A stretch of 64,000 nt of DNA, taken from Bacteriovoracaceae bacterium (GTDB taxonomy: Bacteria; Bdellovibrionota; Bacteriovoracia; Bacteriovoracales; Bacteriovoracaceae). The position numbers and the translations under genes are program-made. This document shows, piece by piece, positions 1 to 9,754 of the stretch (the first letter of the stretch is position 1; the number at the start of each line of letters is the position of its first letter). The notes under the pieces were generated by a model. It was not told the origin of the DNA. It was given only the letters and a program-made list of their open reading frames with translations, and did no database searches. Location of the stretch: contig JANJTC010000005.1 in the NCBI GenBank assembly GCA_024711325.1, positions 1,330,172-1,394,171 on the forward strand, read 5' to 3'.

Positions 1-780
1 AACTACCGCAATGGATTTGATGTTATTAGTTGAACACAGATCAACGATTTCATCGACTGATTCAATATTACCGAGACTATTTACATGAGGAAAGGCCACA
101 GCGGCCACTTGTGGAGTCGTGTTTAAAATACGCTTTAAGGCCTCCATATCAATCTTACCCGACTGCGGGTTAACCGGAGCACGGATGATTTTTAGATCTG
201 TACCTTTTGCCTGCGTATCCAGAACTTCTAGATCACCCGGATAAAGAGTATTGGCCACCACAACAGTCGTTGCATCTTTTACCAGTCGCAGAGCACAGTT
301 CATGGCCTCGTATAGACAAGTTGAACGATCATATAAAGAAGCATTGATGGCCTCAAAACCTGTTAATTGTGAAATGAGAGATTGGTAAATCCAAAGAGTC
401 TGAAGTGTTCCTTGAGAACGTTCAGGCTGATAGGGAGTATAAGCGGTAGTGAGTCCACGAATATCACAGATTGGTCCAACAACATCAGTTACTTTATACT
501 GAGGTAAACCATCTCCAAGAAATGAAATCTTCTGCTTGTTTTTTTTTGCCAGATCGTTGACATGGGTAATGAGTTCTTCGTAACTCATGTGCTTGTGCAT
601 TGGAACGCTTTCCATCTTCACCCCATCTTCAATGTGAGCGTAAAGATCTTCCAGTTTAGATAATCCCAATTCTTTCAACATGAGTTCGATGTCTTTTTCG
701 TCGGTACCAATATAAAATGGTTTTAATTCCCGTTTTAATTTTTCGGGATGATAGTTAAGAGGCACGTGTGAACTCTTCAT
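1..780 (-). CDS. gcvPA: Glycine dehydrogenase (decarboxylating), P-protein N-terminal part / subunit 1 (partial)
   Basis: The 5' end of a leftward gene that runs off the left edge, about 260 codons seen. P-protein is the PLP enzyme of the glycine cleavage system: it decarboxylates glycine and passes the aminomethyl group to lipoyl H-protein. The start at 780 follows an AAGGAA motif six bases upstream. Residues after about 120 carry the P-protein signature YTPYQPERSQGTL, then LTGFEAINASLYD. The N-terminus (SFLGDG near residue 90) resembles the split GcvPA subunit more than the long single-chain enzyme. The PLP-lysine lies outside the window, so whether this is split or full-length cannot be decided here. 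Confidence is high for the family and lower for the subunit type. Confidence 0.85.
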   Translation of the reverse strand, partial: MKSSHVPLNYHPEKLKRELKPFYIGTDEKDIELMLKELGLSKLEDLYAHIEDGVKMESVPMHKHMSYEELITHVNDLAKKNKQKISFLGDGLPQYKVTDVVGPICDIRGLTTAYTPYQPERSQGTLQTLWIYQSLISQLTGFEAINASLYDRSTCLYEAMNCALRLVKDATTVVVANTLYPGDLEVLDTQAKGTDLKIIRAPVNPQSGKIDMEALKRILNTTPQVAAVAFPHVNSLGNIESVDEIVDLCSTNNIKSIAVV

Positions 781-894
781 GATATTTCCTTCTATGAGAA
801 CTTAATGTTTTAACCCCCATATCCTAGGCCCACGTAAAAGATTTGTTAAGAAATAAGAGTGATTAAATGCAGTTGGTCATTTATACTTTCTGGA

Positions 895-1617
895 ATGATT
901 AAACTAATAAAAGAGGGAAGAATTCTTCCCACCAACGGGCCTGAATTTGATGATCTAAATAAGTTTTCAGAACAGCTGGGACGAGAGCTTGTTTTTGAGT
1001 GGTTAGAGGGTCAGTATTGGCTGCATTCTGATCTTCCCCGAGAGCGACCGATAGGTATTGAAATTGATAAGGAGCTGGTTCGTCATGAGGAATACTTTAA
1101 AAAAAGTTCTCTGCAAAAAGAACTGCTCGCTCGAGCAGTAGGGGTCAAAGGACCTTATCGGCCGAAAGTTCTGGATCTGACGGCCGGAATGTTAGGGGAT
1201 TCTCTTCTTTTACTCAGTTTTGGATGTGAGGTTTGGGCCTGTGAAAGGCATCCAGTGATCCGTTTTTTGATTGAAAGTGCTCTGATGAATGCTCAGCATC
1301 CAAAAATAAAATCCTTTCATTTCCTTCCAGGAGAAGCCTCTTCTATCTTGGAGGCAGCTCCTACGGTTGATGTTATTTATTTTGATCCTATGTTTGAAGA
1401 TGTTAATGAGAAAACCTCGCCCCGGAAAGAGATGCGTATATTTCGAAGTCTCGTGGGTTCGGATGCAGATTCCATCCAGATATTTAAAAAGTCCCTGGAT
1501 TTGAAGGCCAAGAGGCTGGTGGTCAAGCGACCTCGGCAGTCAGCGGTTTTATTTCAGAAACCATCAGTTGAATATATCGGGAAATCGACTCGATATGATG
1601 TGTATTTTTCAGTTTAA
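895..1617 (+). CDS. rsmJ: RsmJ-like 16S rRNA (guanine-N2) methyltransferase
   Basis: A 240-residue class I SAM-dependent methyltransferase of the RsmJ/YhiQ family, which methylates a guanine in the 3' domain of 16S rRNA. SAM motif I is DLTAGMLGDS at residues 94-103. The catalytic-type motif DPMF is at 164-167, followed by the family-typical KEMRIF, LVG and VVKRP segments. Length matches the E. coli enzyme (about 250). An in-frame GTG at 859 would add 12 residues that look unlike the family, so the ATG at 895 is preferred, although no strong Shine-Dalgarno motif precedes either. It reads toward the adenosine-kinase and asnS genes, with a short AGAGTA/TACTCT hairpin in the 36-base gap. Confidence 0.8.
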   Translation: MIKLIKEGRILPTNGPEFDDLNKFSEQLGRELVFEWLEGQYWLHSDLPRERPIGIEIDKELVRHEEYFKKSSLQKELLARAVGVKGPYRPKVLDLTAGMLGDSLLLLSFGCEVWACERHPVIRFLIESALMNAQHPKIKSFHFLPGEASSILEAAPTVDVIYFDPMFEDVNEKTSPRKEMRIFRSLVGSDADSIQIFKKSLDLKAKRLVVKRPRQSAVLFQKPSVEYIGKSTRYDVYFSV

Positions 1618-1653
1618 AAAGATTAGAGTAGTGACTTACTCTGGAGACCATTC

Positions 1654-2652
1654 ATGACTAAAAAGTACGATGTTTATGCCATTGGGAACGCTCTTGTTGA
1701 TATGGAGTATGAAGTTCACGATGATTTTTTCTCAAAACATAAAATTGATAAGGGTCTCATGACTTTGGTGGATGAAGAGCGCCAGAATTATCTATTAAAT
1801 GCCTTAGGTACGGCCCCAAAAAAACAGCAATGTGGAGGATCGGCGGCCAATACCGTTATTGCAGCAGCTCAATTTGGTGGAAAAGGTTATTACTCTTGTA
1901 AAGTTGCCAAGGATCCCATTGGGAATTTTTATTTTCAGGATTTACAGGACAACGGAGTTGATTCCAATCTTCTTCATCAGGATCGCGAAGAAGGTGTCAC
2001 TGGAAAATGTCTCGTATTGATTACTCCGGATGCTGAAAGAACTATGAATACTTTCCTCGGGATAACTTCAAGCATCTCTAAAACTGAAGTGGATATGGAT
2101 GCCATCAGAAATTCTAAATATATGTACATGGAAGGGTATCTGGTTGCCTCTCCTACCGGACGGGCCGCTGCCATTCAGGCGAGAAAAATTGCTGAAGCTG
2201 CCGGGGTTAAAACTGCGCTGACTTTCTCAGATGTAAACATGGTAAAGTTTTTTAAAGAAGGTCTCAGGGAAATGATGGGAGAGAAGATTGATCTGCTCTT
2301 TGCCAATGAGTCTGAGGCCTGTGCCTTCACTGAGGTTGATGATATTATGTTGGCCCGTGAAGAGCTTAAAAAAGTCGCTAAAACCTTTGTCATCACTTTA
2401 GGTGAAAACGGGGCGATGATCTTTGACGGGGAAACCTTCATTGACATAGAACCTTATCCGGTTCAGGCCGTTGATTCAAATGGGGCCGGCGACATGTATG
2501 CTGGGGCCTTCCTTTATGGAATTACTAACCACCATACTTTTGCCTCGGCCGGAAAACTTGCGTCGATGGCAGCGAGTAGAGTTGTATCCCAATTCGGTCC
2601 TCGCTTAAAAACAGAAGTTGCTCTTGAAATTAAAAACAAAGTTTTTGGATAG
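1654..2652 (+). CDS. Adenosine kinase-like PfkB-family sugar/nucleoside kinase
   Basis: 332 residues, ribokinase/PfkB fold, probably phosphorylating adenosine to AMP with ATP in purine salvage. The N-terminus YAIGNALVDMEYEV is typical of bacterial adenosine-kinase-like proteins. The first PfkB signature (GGKGYYSCKVAKDPIG) starts near residue 74. The second holds the catalytic motif NGAGD at 276-280, with Asp280 as presumed base. asnS begins eight bases downstream, so the two are probably co-transcribed. Substrate choice among PfkB members is not fixed by motifs alone: adenosine is the best guess, with other nucleosides or sugars possible. Confidence 0.8.
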   Translation: MTKKYDVYAIGNALVDMEYEVHDDFFSKHKIDKGLMTLVDEERQNYLLNALGTAPKKQQCGGSAANTVIAAAQFGGKGYYSCKVAKDPIGNFYFQDLQDNGVDSNLLHQDREEGVTGKCLVLITPDAERTMNTFLGITSSISKTEVDMDAIRNSKYMYMEGYLVASPTGRAAAIQARKIAEAAGVKTALTFSDVNMVKFFKEGLREMMGEKIDLLFANESEACAFTEVDDIMLAREELKKVAKTFVITLGENGAMIFDGETFIDIEPYPVQAVDSNGAGDMYAGAFLYGITNHHTFASAGKLASMAASRVVSQFGPRLKTEVALEIKNKVFG

Positions 2653-2660
2653 GAGTTCAC

Positions 2661-4055
2661 ATGTCTCAGTATCTTCTTATTAAGAAAGTTTTTGACACAA
2701 AACCAGTGGACCAGACTGTCATTGTTAAAGGATGGATCAAGTCGCTTCGCCAGTCGAAGAAATTCTCCTTCATGGTGGTCAATGATGGGACCACTCAAAA
2801 AGATCTTCAGATTATCGTAGACGCCAATATCTCCAACTACGAGGAAGTCATAAAGCTCACCATGGGATCTTCAGTTGAAGTAGAAGGTCTTTTAGTAGCT
2901 TCTCAAGGTAAGCAGCCGGTTGAAATGCAGGCCAAACGAGTTCATGTTTTTTGTCTGAATAGTGAAGATTATCCTCTTCAGAAAAAAGAAACCTCACTTG
3001 AATATTTAAGAGAAATTGCTCATTTAAGATCCCGCACTAACACTTTCTCCGCTGTCTTTCGCCTTCGTCACGTTCTTGCCCAGGCCACTCATGAATATTT
3101 CACCAATGAGAGTTTTACTTATTTGCATACGCCGATTATCACGGCTTCAGATGCTGAAGGCGCTGGAGAGATGTTCCGCATCTCGACTCTGCCCTTGGAT
3201 AAATTGCCTCGCACAGAAAAAGGGCATATTGATTTTAAACAGGATTATTTTGGCCGGGAGACTTTCCTCTCCGTTTCAGGTCAGCTTGAAGCTGAAACTT
3301 TTGCAGTTGGAGGACTCGGGCGTGTTTATACCTTTGGTCCAACTTTTCGATCCGAGAATTCAAACACTGCCCGTCACCTTTCGGAGTTCTGGATGGTTGA
3401 GCCTGAAGCCGCATTCATGGACCTCGAAGAAAATGCTGCCCTGGCCTCTGGATACGTTAAGCATCTTATCAAGCGCTCCATTGAAGTTTGCGGTGATGAG
3501 TTGGAATTTCTGGCCAGTAGATATGCTCCAGAAAATTTAAAAACTCTTGAACACGTGATGAACTCACCTTTTGAAATGGTGACCTATACTAAGGCCGTGG
3601 AGATTCTTCAGGAAGCTTCCAAAACTCACAAATTTGAATTCCCGGTTTCATGGGGAACTGATTTGCAGACTGAACATGAGCGTTTCCTGGCCGAGGTCTA
3701 CTTTAAGCGGCCAACCATTGTGACGGACTATCCAAAAGAGATAAAATCTTTTTATATGAAGCTCAATGATGATGGGAAAACTGTTCGGGCCATGGACGTG
3801 CTGGTTCCAGGTGTGGGTGAGCTCATCGGCGGGTCTCAGCGTGAAGAGAACTATGACCGGTTAGTTGCTCGTATGAATGATCTTAAAATGGATCCTACTA
3901 ATTACTGGTGGTATCTTGATCTTCGTAAGTATGGCTCAGTTCCCCACTCAGGCTTTGGTCTGGGATTTGAACGTGCTGTCATGTACATCTCAGGCATGAA
4001 CAATATTCGGGACGTGATTCCATTCCCAAGAACTCCCAAAAATGCTGAATTTTAA
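2661..4055 (+). CDS. asnS: Asparaginyl-tRNA synthetase
   Basis: 464 residues, the usual AsnRS length. It charges tRNA-Asn with asparagine in the cytoplasm. An N-terminal OB-fold anticodon-binding domain (about 1-110, including VKGWIKSLRQSKKFSF) is followed by the class IIb catalytic core. Motif 2 lies around TFGPTFRSENSNTARHLSEF, and motif 3 is GFGLGFER at 431-438. The C-terminus IRDVIPFPRTP is characteristic of AsnRS; AspRS would normally be longer, with an inserted GAD domain. A GGAGTT motif precedes the start. A strong terminator follows within ten bases, so asnS ends the transcription unit. Confidence 0.96.
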   Translation: MSQYLLIKKVFDTKPVDQTVIVKGWIKSLRQSKKFSFMVVNDGTTQKDLQIIVDANISNYEEVIKLTMGSSVEVEGLLVASQGKQPVEMQAKRVHVFCLNSEDYPLQKKETSLEYLREIAHLRSRTNTFSAVFRLRHVLAQATHEYFTNESFTYLHTPIITASDAEGAGEMFRISTLPLDKLPRTEKGHIDFKQDYFGRETFLSVSGQLEAETFAVGGLGRVYTFGPTFRSENSNTARHLSEFWMVEPEAAFMDLEENAALASGYVKHLIKRSIEVCGDELEFLASRYAPENLKTLEHVMNSPFEMVTYTKAVEILQEASKTHKFEFPVSWGTDLQTEHERFLAEVYFKRPTIVTDYPKEIKSFYMKLNDDGKTVRAMDVLVPGVGELIGGSQREENYDRLVARMNDLKMDPTNYWWYLDLRKYGSVPHSGFGLGFERAVMYISGMNNIRDVIPFPRTPKNAEF

Positions 4056-4064
4056 GAAACTGCC

Positions 4065-4093
4065 AAGGCTTCCGGAAGGAAGCCTTTTTTTTT
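4065..4093 (+). terminator. Intrinsic terminator after asnS
   Basis: A perfect 9-bp stem, AAGGCTTCC at 4065-4073 and GGAAGCCTT at 4078-4086, closes a GGAA tetraloop and runs into nine T residues on the + strand. It ends the rsmJ/kinase/asnS direction. The T-run overlaps the stop of the convergent FecR gene by two bases. There is no T-run on the other side, so it should work for the + strand only. Confidence 0.93.
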
Positions 4094-6830
4094 AAAAACC
4101 AACGCTGTATGGATTCCAACTGAGTCCTAATCCAAAAGCAAGGTTCGTTAGAGTGATGTTGGCACCGCGTTTGTTATTATCAATCTCAGGTCTGGTATAA
4201 TACCTTTCATACATGGCGAAAAAATCAATCCACAATTTTTGATTTAAGCGGTAGCTTAAACCTGGCCTGAAACTGAGGGATGGGGTGAAGTCAAAAGTAA
4301 TGGGTGATTGAATCATGGAGTTAAGCTCGGCCCTTAACCTTTGTGATAAAGGGTGCCGGATGAGGTAGCGGGCGCTTAAGAAATTGGCCGAATAAGTTGC
4401 CTCTACACCTGAATCGAGCTGCAAATCATACTGCATTAAAAGAAAATAGCCCAGATAGAACTGCTGGTGGGTTTTGGACTTTGGACTTAATAGCCAACTA
4501 AACTCTGCCCCTAGTTTTTTTTCATCCAGCTTATTGTCCCCATCTTTCAAGGCCGTGGACCGTAAGCTTAAATGGATTGAATTATACTTAAAGCGATGAG
4601 GGAAATGTTCCAGATCCATGGTCAGAATCTGGCCGCTTAGAGGAGTTTCCTTTTCTACATCGACTGAACTGGCCTCAAGCTGAAAGTCCGATTGAGATTG
4701 GTGCAGGGCCACTCGGGCAAGCACTTTTCCGAATGGGAACTTATCATTTATCGTTTTAACTTTACTAGTGAAGAACTGTTTGTTCGGGTTTCGATTTCCA
4801 TAAGGACTCTTAACAAAAACGCGCCAGTATATTTTTTGAGGAGCGCCTTCAATTCGAACTGTTTCCTGTTCACCAGATACTTTTTTTCTTTTTACTTTGC
4901 GCGTATTTGGATCCGTTGAATACTCCAGAAAGTAAGTTCCCTTGACTGGCGCTTTCCAGGAAAAACTCATTTCATTATTTTTCAAGATAGCATTGGCACC
5001 ATGGGCCGGACTGATCATGAGCGGAGATTTTAATGCCAGTACTTTATCTTGAACTTCTACCAGGGCGTACTCCGAAAAGGGACTCCATCGATCGCCAATT
5101 TTAGTTCTGACCCGCCAGTAATAAGCCTCCGGACCAGAGATAATCAATTTGTATCGTGGTTCAGTTGTTTCTTCAGTTAAAATAACCTGTTTTTGATCTG
5201 TTTTAGAAACTTCTACTTCATAAGAAGCGCCTTCAACCGGTTCCCATTGCAGGGAATAAAAATATTCCGGAGTGGCCGCTTCGGCCGTTGGGAAAAGACT
5301 ATTGAAAATTGCATTAAAGGCCTTAACAAAGATTTTCACTTTCTTTTTATTTTTCAATTTAGGGGCCTCAAGAGGATTCTCAGCAGGAGGTTCTGCTGTA
5401 GGTTCTGCAGGAATCGTTGCAGGAATCTTTGGTGGCGCTTTGATTGGTTTGGATTTTTTTACCAAAATCTCTTTAGTGGCCCGACCTGTAAGAGTTTGCT
5501 TTTGGTTGGAACCGGTTACTTGTAAGATATAAACGCCATCCGGTAGAGGTTCAATCTTAAATCTTGGTTCCTGAGCTTTAGAACTCTGAATCACTTTCTC
5601 CCCTTGAGTAAGGAGGAATTCATAATTCTCTATTTCTTTAGGGGCGGTGATTTGAATTTCAAAGCTTTCAATTAGTGAAAAGTCCAAGGGCCGAGGAATT
5701 TTATTAATGGCAAGAGGAACCGTTTTCAAAGTTGGTTTCAAGGAAAAATTTGAAACTTCTGACCAGTGAGTCTGGCCGTTTAGAACATATCCAATTCTCC
5801 AGAAGTACTGACCTTCCTCAGTGAAGTTAAGCTTCTTCTTAGTTTCATTGATCGTTTCATTCGTTACATTAGCGGTAAAACTTTCTTCTTTAGATACTTG
5901 AAGCAATTGCGGGAGTTGAAGTGGATTGGTCCATTCAAAAGGAATACCTGCTGTTTGTGCTTCTTCCAGTTGATATTCTTCAGACTTTAGCGGTTGAATA
6001 TGATCAATTCTGAAATCTCCGAGATGATAAAAAGAAGAAGTTTCTTTTAATTCTCCATGAGTCACCCGCCAGTAGAGGAGTCCTTCTGGAAGTTTACCTG
6101 AATGTATCTTCAGACTGGAAAAGATGGTTCTGTCTACCAGGAGGATATTTTTAAAGTCCTGATCCTGCGAAAATTCAATTTTAAAATCGGTGTTTGCACT
6201 TTTATTTTCGGTGTACCAATCAAAACTAATGTATTTGTCCTCTAATCTTGGAATGTTTTCAAAAGTTTCTGGTTTAAGGAGTTTAAGAGTAGGTGAAAGC
6301 ACATAGGCCTGGTACTTAGTCTTATTAGCACCTGACCAGGTCTTGGCAAGAGGAGTTATCTTTTTATTCTTTTCATGATTCTCTATTCGGATTTTATCAT
6401 TTGAAGCGACCTGAATGATCTCTCCAAAGCTTTCAACTTCCAGCTTGCCTTGATCAATTTTAATATCAATTGTTCCTGAGTTTAGTGATACTCGACCTTC
6501 AGTTAAGGTAATTAAGCTATTTGGATGAAGAGTGATTGAGCCGCCGTTTACCAGGTCGATGGTGGCAATCGAATTTGTACCTGTGAAAACGGAGTCATCT
6601 GGATAACATTGAATCTCCTGAGCTACTGGATACCAGTGCAAGTCTCCTGATCGCTTGACTCTGGTATCGGCCTTGAACTGAGCGATGGTAGCTATACTGT
6701 CGGCCTTGGATCCCTTCATCATACCGAAATGATCGCTTATCAGGAAGAATCCGCTGATCAAAATACCAATGACGGCGATGCTTATGAGAGCAAGAGTGGA
6801 TTTGTCGGTTTTTTTAAAGGTTTCTTTCAT
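4092..6830 (-). CDS. FecR-domain, Ig/Fn3-like repeat surface protein with predicted beta-barrel C-terminus
   Basis: 912 residues. An N-terminal transmembrane helix (about 13-32) is followed by a FecR-type domain (about 58-150, with IDLVNGGSITLHPNSLITL). Next come several beta-sandwich segments, each ending in a YWRV or YFWRI motif, as in Fn3/Ig-like repeats. A Pro/Glu/Ala-rich linker lies near 465-500, and the last ~190 residues are rich in amphipathic aromatic strands, like an outer-membrane barrel. FecR domains elsewhere act as periplasmic signal or LysM-associated structural modules; the job here is unknown. The inferred role is an envelope-spanning or surface structural protein. It is divergently transcribed from the kinase gene, with only 33 bases between the two starts. 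Confidence 0.7.
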   Translation of the reverse strand: MKETFKKTDKSTLALISIAVIGILISGFFLISDHFGMMKGSKADSIATIAQFKADTRVKRSGDLHWYPVAQEIQCYPDDSVFTGTNSIATIDLVNGGSITLHPNSLITLTEGRVSLNSGTIDIKIDQGKLEVESFGEIIQVASNDKIRIENHEKNKKITPLAKTWSGANKTKYQAYVLSPTLKLLKPETFENIPRLEDKYISFDWYTENKSANTDFKIEFSQDQDFKNILLVDRTIFSSLKIHSGKLPEGLLYWRVTHGELKETSSFYHLGDFRIDHIQPLKSEEYQLEEAQTAGIPFEWTNPLQLPQLLQVSKEESFTANVTNETINETKKKLNFTEEGQYFWRIGYVLNGQTHWSEVSNFSLKPTLKTVPLAINKIPRPLDFSLIESFEIQITAPKEIENYEFLLTQGEKVIQSSKAQEPRFKIEPLPDGVYILQVTGSNQKQTLTGRATKEILVKKSKPIKAPPKIPATIPAEPTAEPPAENPLEAPKLKNKKKVKIFVKAFNAIFNSLFPTAEAATPEYFYSLQWEPVEGASYEVEVSKTDQKQVILTEETTEPRYKLIISGPEAYYWRVRTKIGDRWSPFSEYALVEVQDKVLALKSPLMISPAHGANAILKNNEMSFSWKAPVKGTYFLEYSTDPNTRKVKRKKVSGEQETVRIEGAPQKIYWRVFVKSPYGNRNPNKQFFTSKVKTINDKFPFGKVLARVALHQSQSDFQLEASSVDVEKETPLSGQILTMDLEHFPHRFKYNSIHLSLRSTALKDGDNKLDEKKLGAEFSWLLSPKSKTHQQFYLGYFLLMQYDLQLDSGVEATYSANFLSARYLIRHPLSQRLRAELNSMIQSPITFDFTPSLSFRPGLSYRLNQKLWIDFFAMYERYYTRPEIDNNKRGANITLTNLAFGLGLSWNPYSVGF

Positions 6831-6863
6831 AAAGATTTTTTTATTTATTTACGAATAGTATGC

Positions 6864-9326
6864 ATGAACTTTTCGTTAAAAACAAAAATATTAACCTCAA
6901 CCATTTCTCTCTCAATTTGTGGGTTAAGTATCTTTGCTTATTTGACCTTTAATACCTATCAAGAAGATAAATTAGCATTTGTCTACGATAGCCTGAGTAA
7001 TGAAATTAATTCAAAATCCAGATTATTTGTAAATGTCATTGATGATTATGAATTTCTGCTGACTTCCCTGATCGCCAGAGTTGATCCAAACAACCATCAG
7101 GTTTCTGAATCTTTAGAACACTTTCTATCAGGTGATCAGAATAAAGTAGTGGGTTTATATTATTACTTACCGGATGGAGCATCTAAAACTTCCGTACTCT
7201 ATGAAAAAAAGTCAGAGGTGAATTGGAATTTTAGTTCCATTGAGTCCCGACAGTCTGGCATCTCCATTCTGGATCAAAAAAATAACCTTTTTGTTTTAAA
7301 GAAAAACCTGGGGAAACCTGAAGCTTTCGCCGCTATTGTCTTTAAGCAACCCGAGCTTTTAAATCTTCTTTCAACCAAAAACGGCCGTGTTCATTTCGCT
7401 TTATCTGATGGAAAGGTTTTTTCTAAGGATCAAACAAGTATCTCATCTGAGGACTTAAAAGAGATCAGGGAGAGGACTGGAAATTATCCTGGGGCCGGCG
7501 GTCTATTTAAGATGTCCCTTTTTGATGAATCACATTTTGTGTCATTTTCCCGACCCAATAAAGATTTTTTGTTAATTGGCCTTATTCCAGAAAAGAAGGT
7601 CCTGCTTGTTCAGGAAGTTTTTTTAAGACAGGGCCTGGCCCTGCTCCTCTTGATGGCCTCGATATCACTTCTTCTTGGTACTATTGCTGCCAGATGGCTT
7701 ACCTGGCATCTTGATCAGTTAACTTATGCAGCTCAGGAATTTGAAAAAGAGAATTTTGACGTCAACGTAGAAATTAATAGTGGGGATGAACTCTCAAAAC
7801 TTGGTCAGGCCTTCAATCATATGGGTGGCAGGATAAAATCCCTTCTTGAGGATCTCCGGATTTATAACCTTGAATTGGAAATGAAAGTAGAAGAAAGAAC
7901 CAAAGAACTTCAGAATCTGACGGATATCCAAAAAGGGATGTTAAACGCTCTAGGACAGGGTTTTGTGATCGTAAACAAAGACCATAAGATTCATCCTGTT
8001 TATTCAAAAGTCGCTGAGAGCATGTTTGAAGTCATTCCGGATGAGGCCACTCCCCGGGAAATTATGGGAATTTCCGAATCTGAGGGAGAATCCTTTAAAG
8101 AACTTTTCCAGATGGTCTACGATAATGTCTTAAGTTTGGAAGATATGGTTAGGCTTGCACCTGACCTGAGGTCAAATTCAAAAAATCAAAAGATCCAATT
8201 GTCATATGCTCCTATTACCAGTGGAGATTCTCAGGAATTTCAATACATCATGTTGGTAGGTACGGATAAAACTCAGGAATTTGAAAACATGGAGAAGTTC
8301 AAGAAAGAATGGAATTTCTCTCAAATGATTTATAAAATTGCCAGTAACCGTGATTCCTTTAATAAAATTCTGGGTGAATCACAAAAAATGCTGGTTGATT
8401 GTTTTGATTATTTCGACCAGGCCTATGGTCTCAAGGACATTCAGCGTCTGATTCATACCATTAAAGGGAATTTTTCCTATTTTAATATTTCTGTGGTTTC
8501 CGAAAAATGTCATGATCTGGAATCTCATCTTGAAAATTATCTTCAAGTGGAAGTCTGTCCTGCTGAGGCGAAGGTTTATGTCAGTGAGAAACTGGCCGAA
8601 CTTGATCTGTCGATTACAGATTTTATTGATCAATATGAATCCATTCTCCAGTATAAGCGTTCCAGCAAGATGAAGGTGATCCCTGTCAGCGAACTTAAGA
8701 GTTTTGGAGAGATTTTAAACAAACGAGGCCCTGAGCTCTTTGGATTATTTAAAGATAGTTTCTTCAGAACAGAGGTGTCTTCATATTTTCAAATGTATGA
8801 AACTATCACCCAGGATTTGGCCCGGAAATTAGATAAGAAAGTGAGTTTTAAATTGGAAGGGGCAGGCACTACCATGCCTGAAGGTGAATGGGATCATATC
8901 TTTCAACCTTTCATTCATTTTGTAAGAAATTCACTCGATCATGGAATTGAAACTCCGGATGAAAGAAGAAATGCCGGTAAACCTGAAGAAGGTCATATAG
9001 TCTTTTCTTTCAAATCAGAGGGAGATGAACTTAAAGTGACTTTAAAAGATGATGGGCGAGGAGTGAATTGGAGAAAAATGGCGGAAAAAGACCAATCCAT
9101 CCAGTCACAGGATGATGCCATTCAAAGAATCCTATCGGGTGGATTATCCACGCGGGATGAAGTCTCTGATATTTCAGGTCGAGGTGTAGGTGTTTCTTCC
9201 ATTTATGCCACCGTCATGAAGGCCGGTGGAACCATGCAGATGGATTCCGTAGAAGGTGAAGGTATTACCATTAATCTGAGCGTACCATTGTCTACTAAAT
9301 CAGAACGTATGAAGCTTGTTGGTTAA
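6864..9326 (+). CDS. CheA-like membrane histidine kinase (sensor, HAMP, PAS-like, Hpt, HATPase)
   Basis: 820 residues. Transmembrane helices at about 9-29 and 256-277 bracket a periplasmic sensor of roughly 225 residues. A HAMP domain and a short coiled coil (about 320-350) follow, then a PAS-like region. An Hpt domain has its phospho-acceptor His531 in HTIKG. A CheA-class ATPase carries an N-box FVRNSLDHG near 688, DDGRG, and a G-box SGRGVGVSS near 771. No CheW/P5 regulatory domain follows. The start ATG at 6864 was chosen because it begins directly before the first membrane helix; a longer frame would read back through the divergent gene. Two receiver-type genes follow at 5 and -1 bases, so the three form an operon. 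The signal sensed is unknown. Confidence 0.85.
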   Translation: MNFSLKTKILTSTISLSICGLSIFAYLTFNTYQEDKLAFVYDSLSNEINSKSRLFVNVIDDYEFLLTSLIARVDPNNHQVSESLEHFLSGDQNKVVGLYYYLPDGASKTSVLYEKKSEVNWNFSSIESRQSGISILDQKNNLFVLKKNLGKPEAFAAIVFKQPELLNLLSTKNGRVHFALSDGKVFSKDQTSISSEDLKEIRERTGNYPGAGGLFKMSLFDESHFVSFSRPNKDFLLIGLIPEKKVLLVQEVFLRQGLALLLLMASISLLLGTIAARWLTWHLDQLTYAAQEFEKENFDVNVEINSGDELSKLGQAFNHMGGRIKSLLEDLRIYNLELEMKVEERTKELQNLTDIQKGMLNALGQGFVIVNKDHKIHPVYSKVAESMFEVIPDEATPREIMGISESEGESFKELFQMVYDNVLSLEDMVRLAPDLRSNSKNQKIQLSYAPITSGDSQEFQYIMLVGTDKTQEFENMEKFKKEWNFSQMIYKIASNRDSFNKILGESQKMLVDCFDYFDQAYGLKDIQRLIHTIKGNFSYFNISVVSEKCHDLESHLENYLQVEVCPAEAKVYVSEKLAELDLSITDFIDQYESILQYKRSSKMKVIPVSELKSFGEILNKRGPELFGLFKDSFFRTEVSSYFQMYETITQDLARKLDKKVSFKLEGAGTTMPEGEWDHIFQPFIHFVRNSLDHGIETPDERRNAGKPEEGHIVFSFKSEGDELKVTLKDDGRGVNWRKMAEKDQSIQSQDDAIQRILSGGLSTRDEVSDISGRGVGVSSIYATVMKAGGTMQMDSVEGEGITINLSVPLSTKSERMKLVG

Positions 9327-9331
9327 GGTTG

Positions 9332-9754
9332 ATGAATATGAAGAAGGTTATTTTTTTTCCGGATGCTAAAGTTCCTCATACTGATGAAGTCCGAAAACTT
9401 TTAGGTAAGGAGTATTCTTGTTTTGAAAGTCGAAATACTGATGAATACTCACAGGTCTATTTTCAATCGGGGCCTTTTGCCTTGGTCTTTTCAGATGCCA
9501 AGTCGGCACTGGAACTTTTAAAAACTGAAGCGGCCCAAATGGCCGAACTCAAGTACAAAGTTTATTTATACCTTTCAGTTAATGGAGTCTTTAATGCTGA
9601 AGCTCAGAAGAAAATGAAAGAGTATAGGATCAATGTGTATAAACTGGATGAGAAGGCCCAGCTCATTCAAAACTTGAAGGATTATATGGCAGGCAAGGAT
9701 GATGAATCCATTGCCATTGAGGATATTGAATTTATCATGCCAAAGGATGACTAA
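9332..9754 (+). CDS. Receiver-like protein lacking the phosphorylation site (hypothetical)
   Basis: About 140 residues with alternating strand/helix character typical of a receiver fold (KKVIFFPDAK, FALVFSDAKS, KYKVYLYLSVNG, INVYKLDEKAQLIQNLKDYM). The acidic pair after the first strand is missing, and the expected phospho-Asp cannot be placed confidently. This would make it a pseudo-receiver. It sits between the CheA-like kinase and a true CheY-type protein, overlapping the latter by one base (TAATG), so a regulatory role in the same pathway is inferred. ATG codons at 9332 and 9338 are both possible; AAGG lies four bases before the first. Not assignable to a named family by eye. Confidence 0.6.
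   Translation: MNMKKVIFFPDAKVPHTDEVRKLLGKEYSCFESRNTDEYSQVYFQSGPFALVFSDAKSALELLKTEAAQMAELKYKVYLYLSVNGVFNAEAQKKMKEYRINVYKLDEKAQLIQNLKDYMAGKDDESIAIEDIEFIMPKDD

Noticed and set aside
781-894. Glycine riboswitch upstream of the P-protein gene
   Set aside because: The leader is under 120 bases, and I see no glycine-aptamer core or tandem arrangement.
1618-1653. AGAGTA/TACTCT hairpin as a terminator between rsmJ and the kinase gene
   Set aside because: Six-bp weak stem without a T-run; it probably does not stop transcription.
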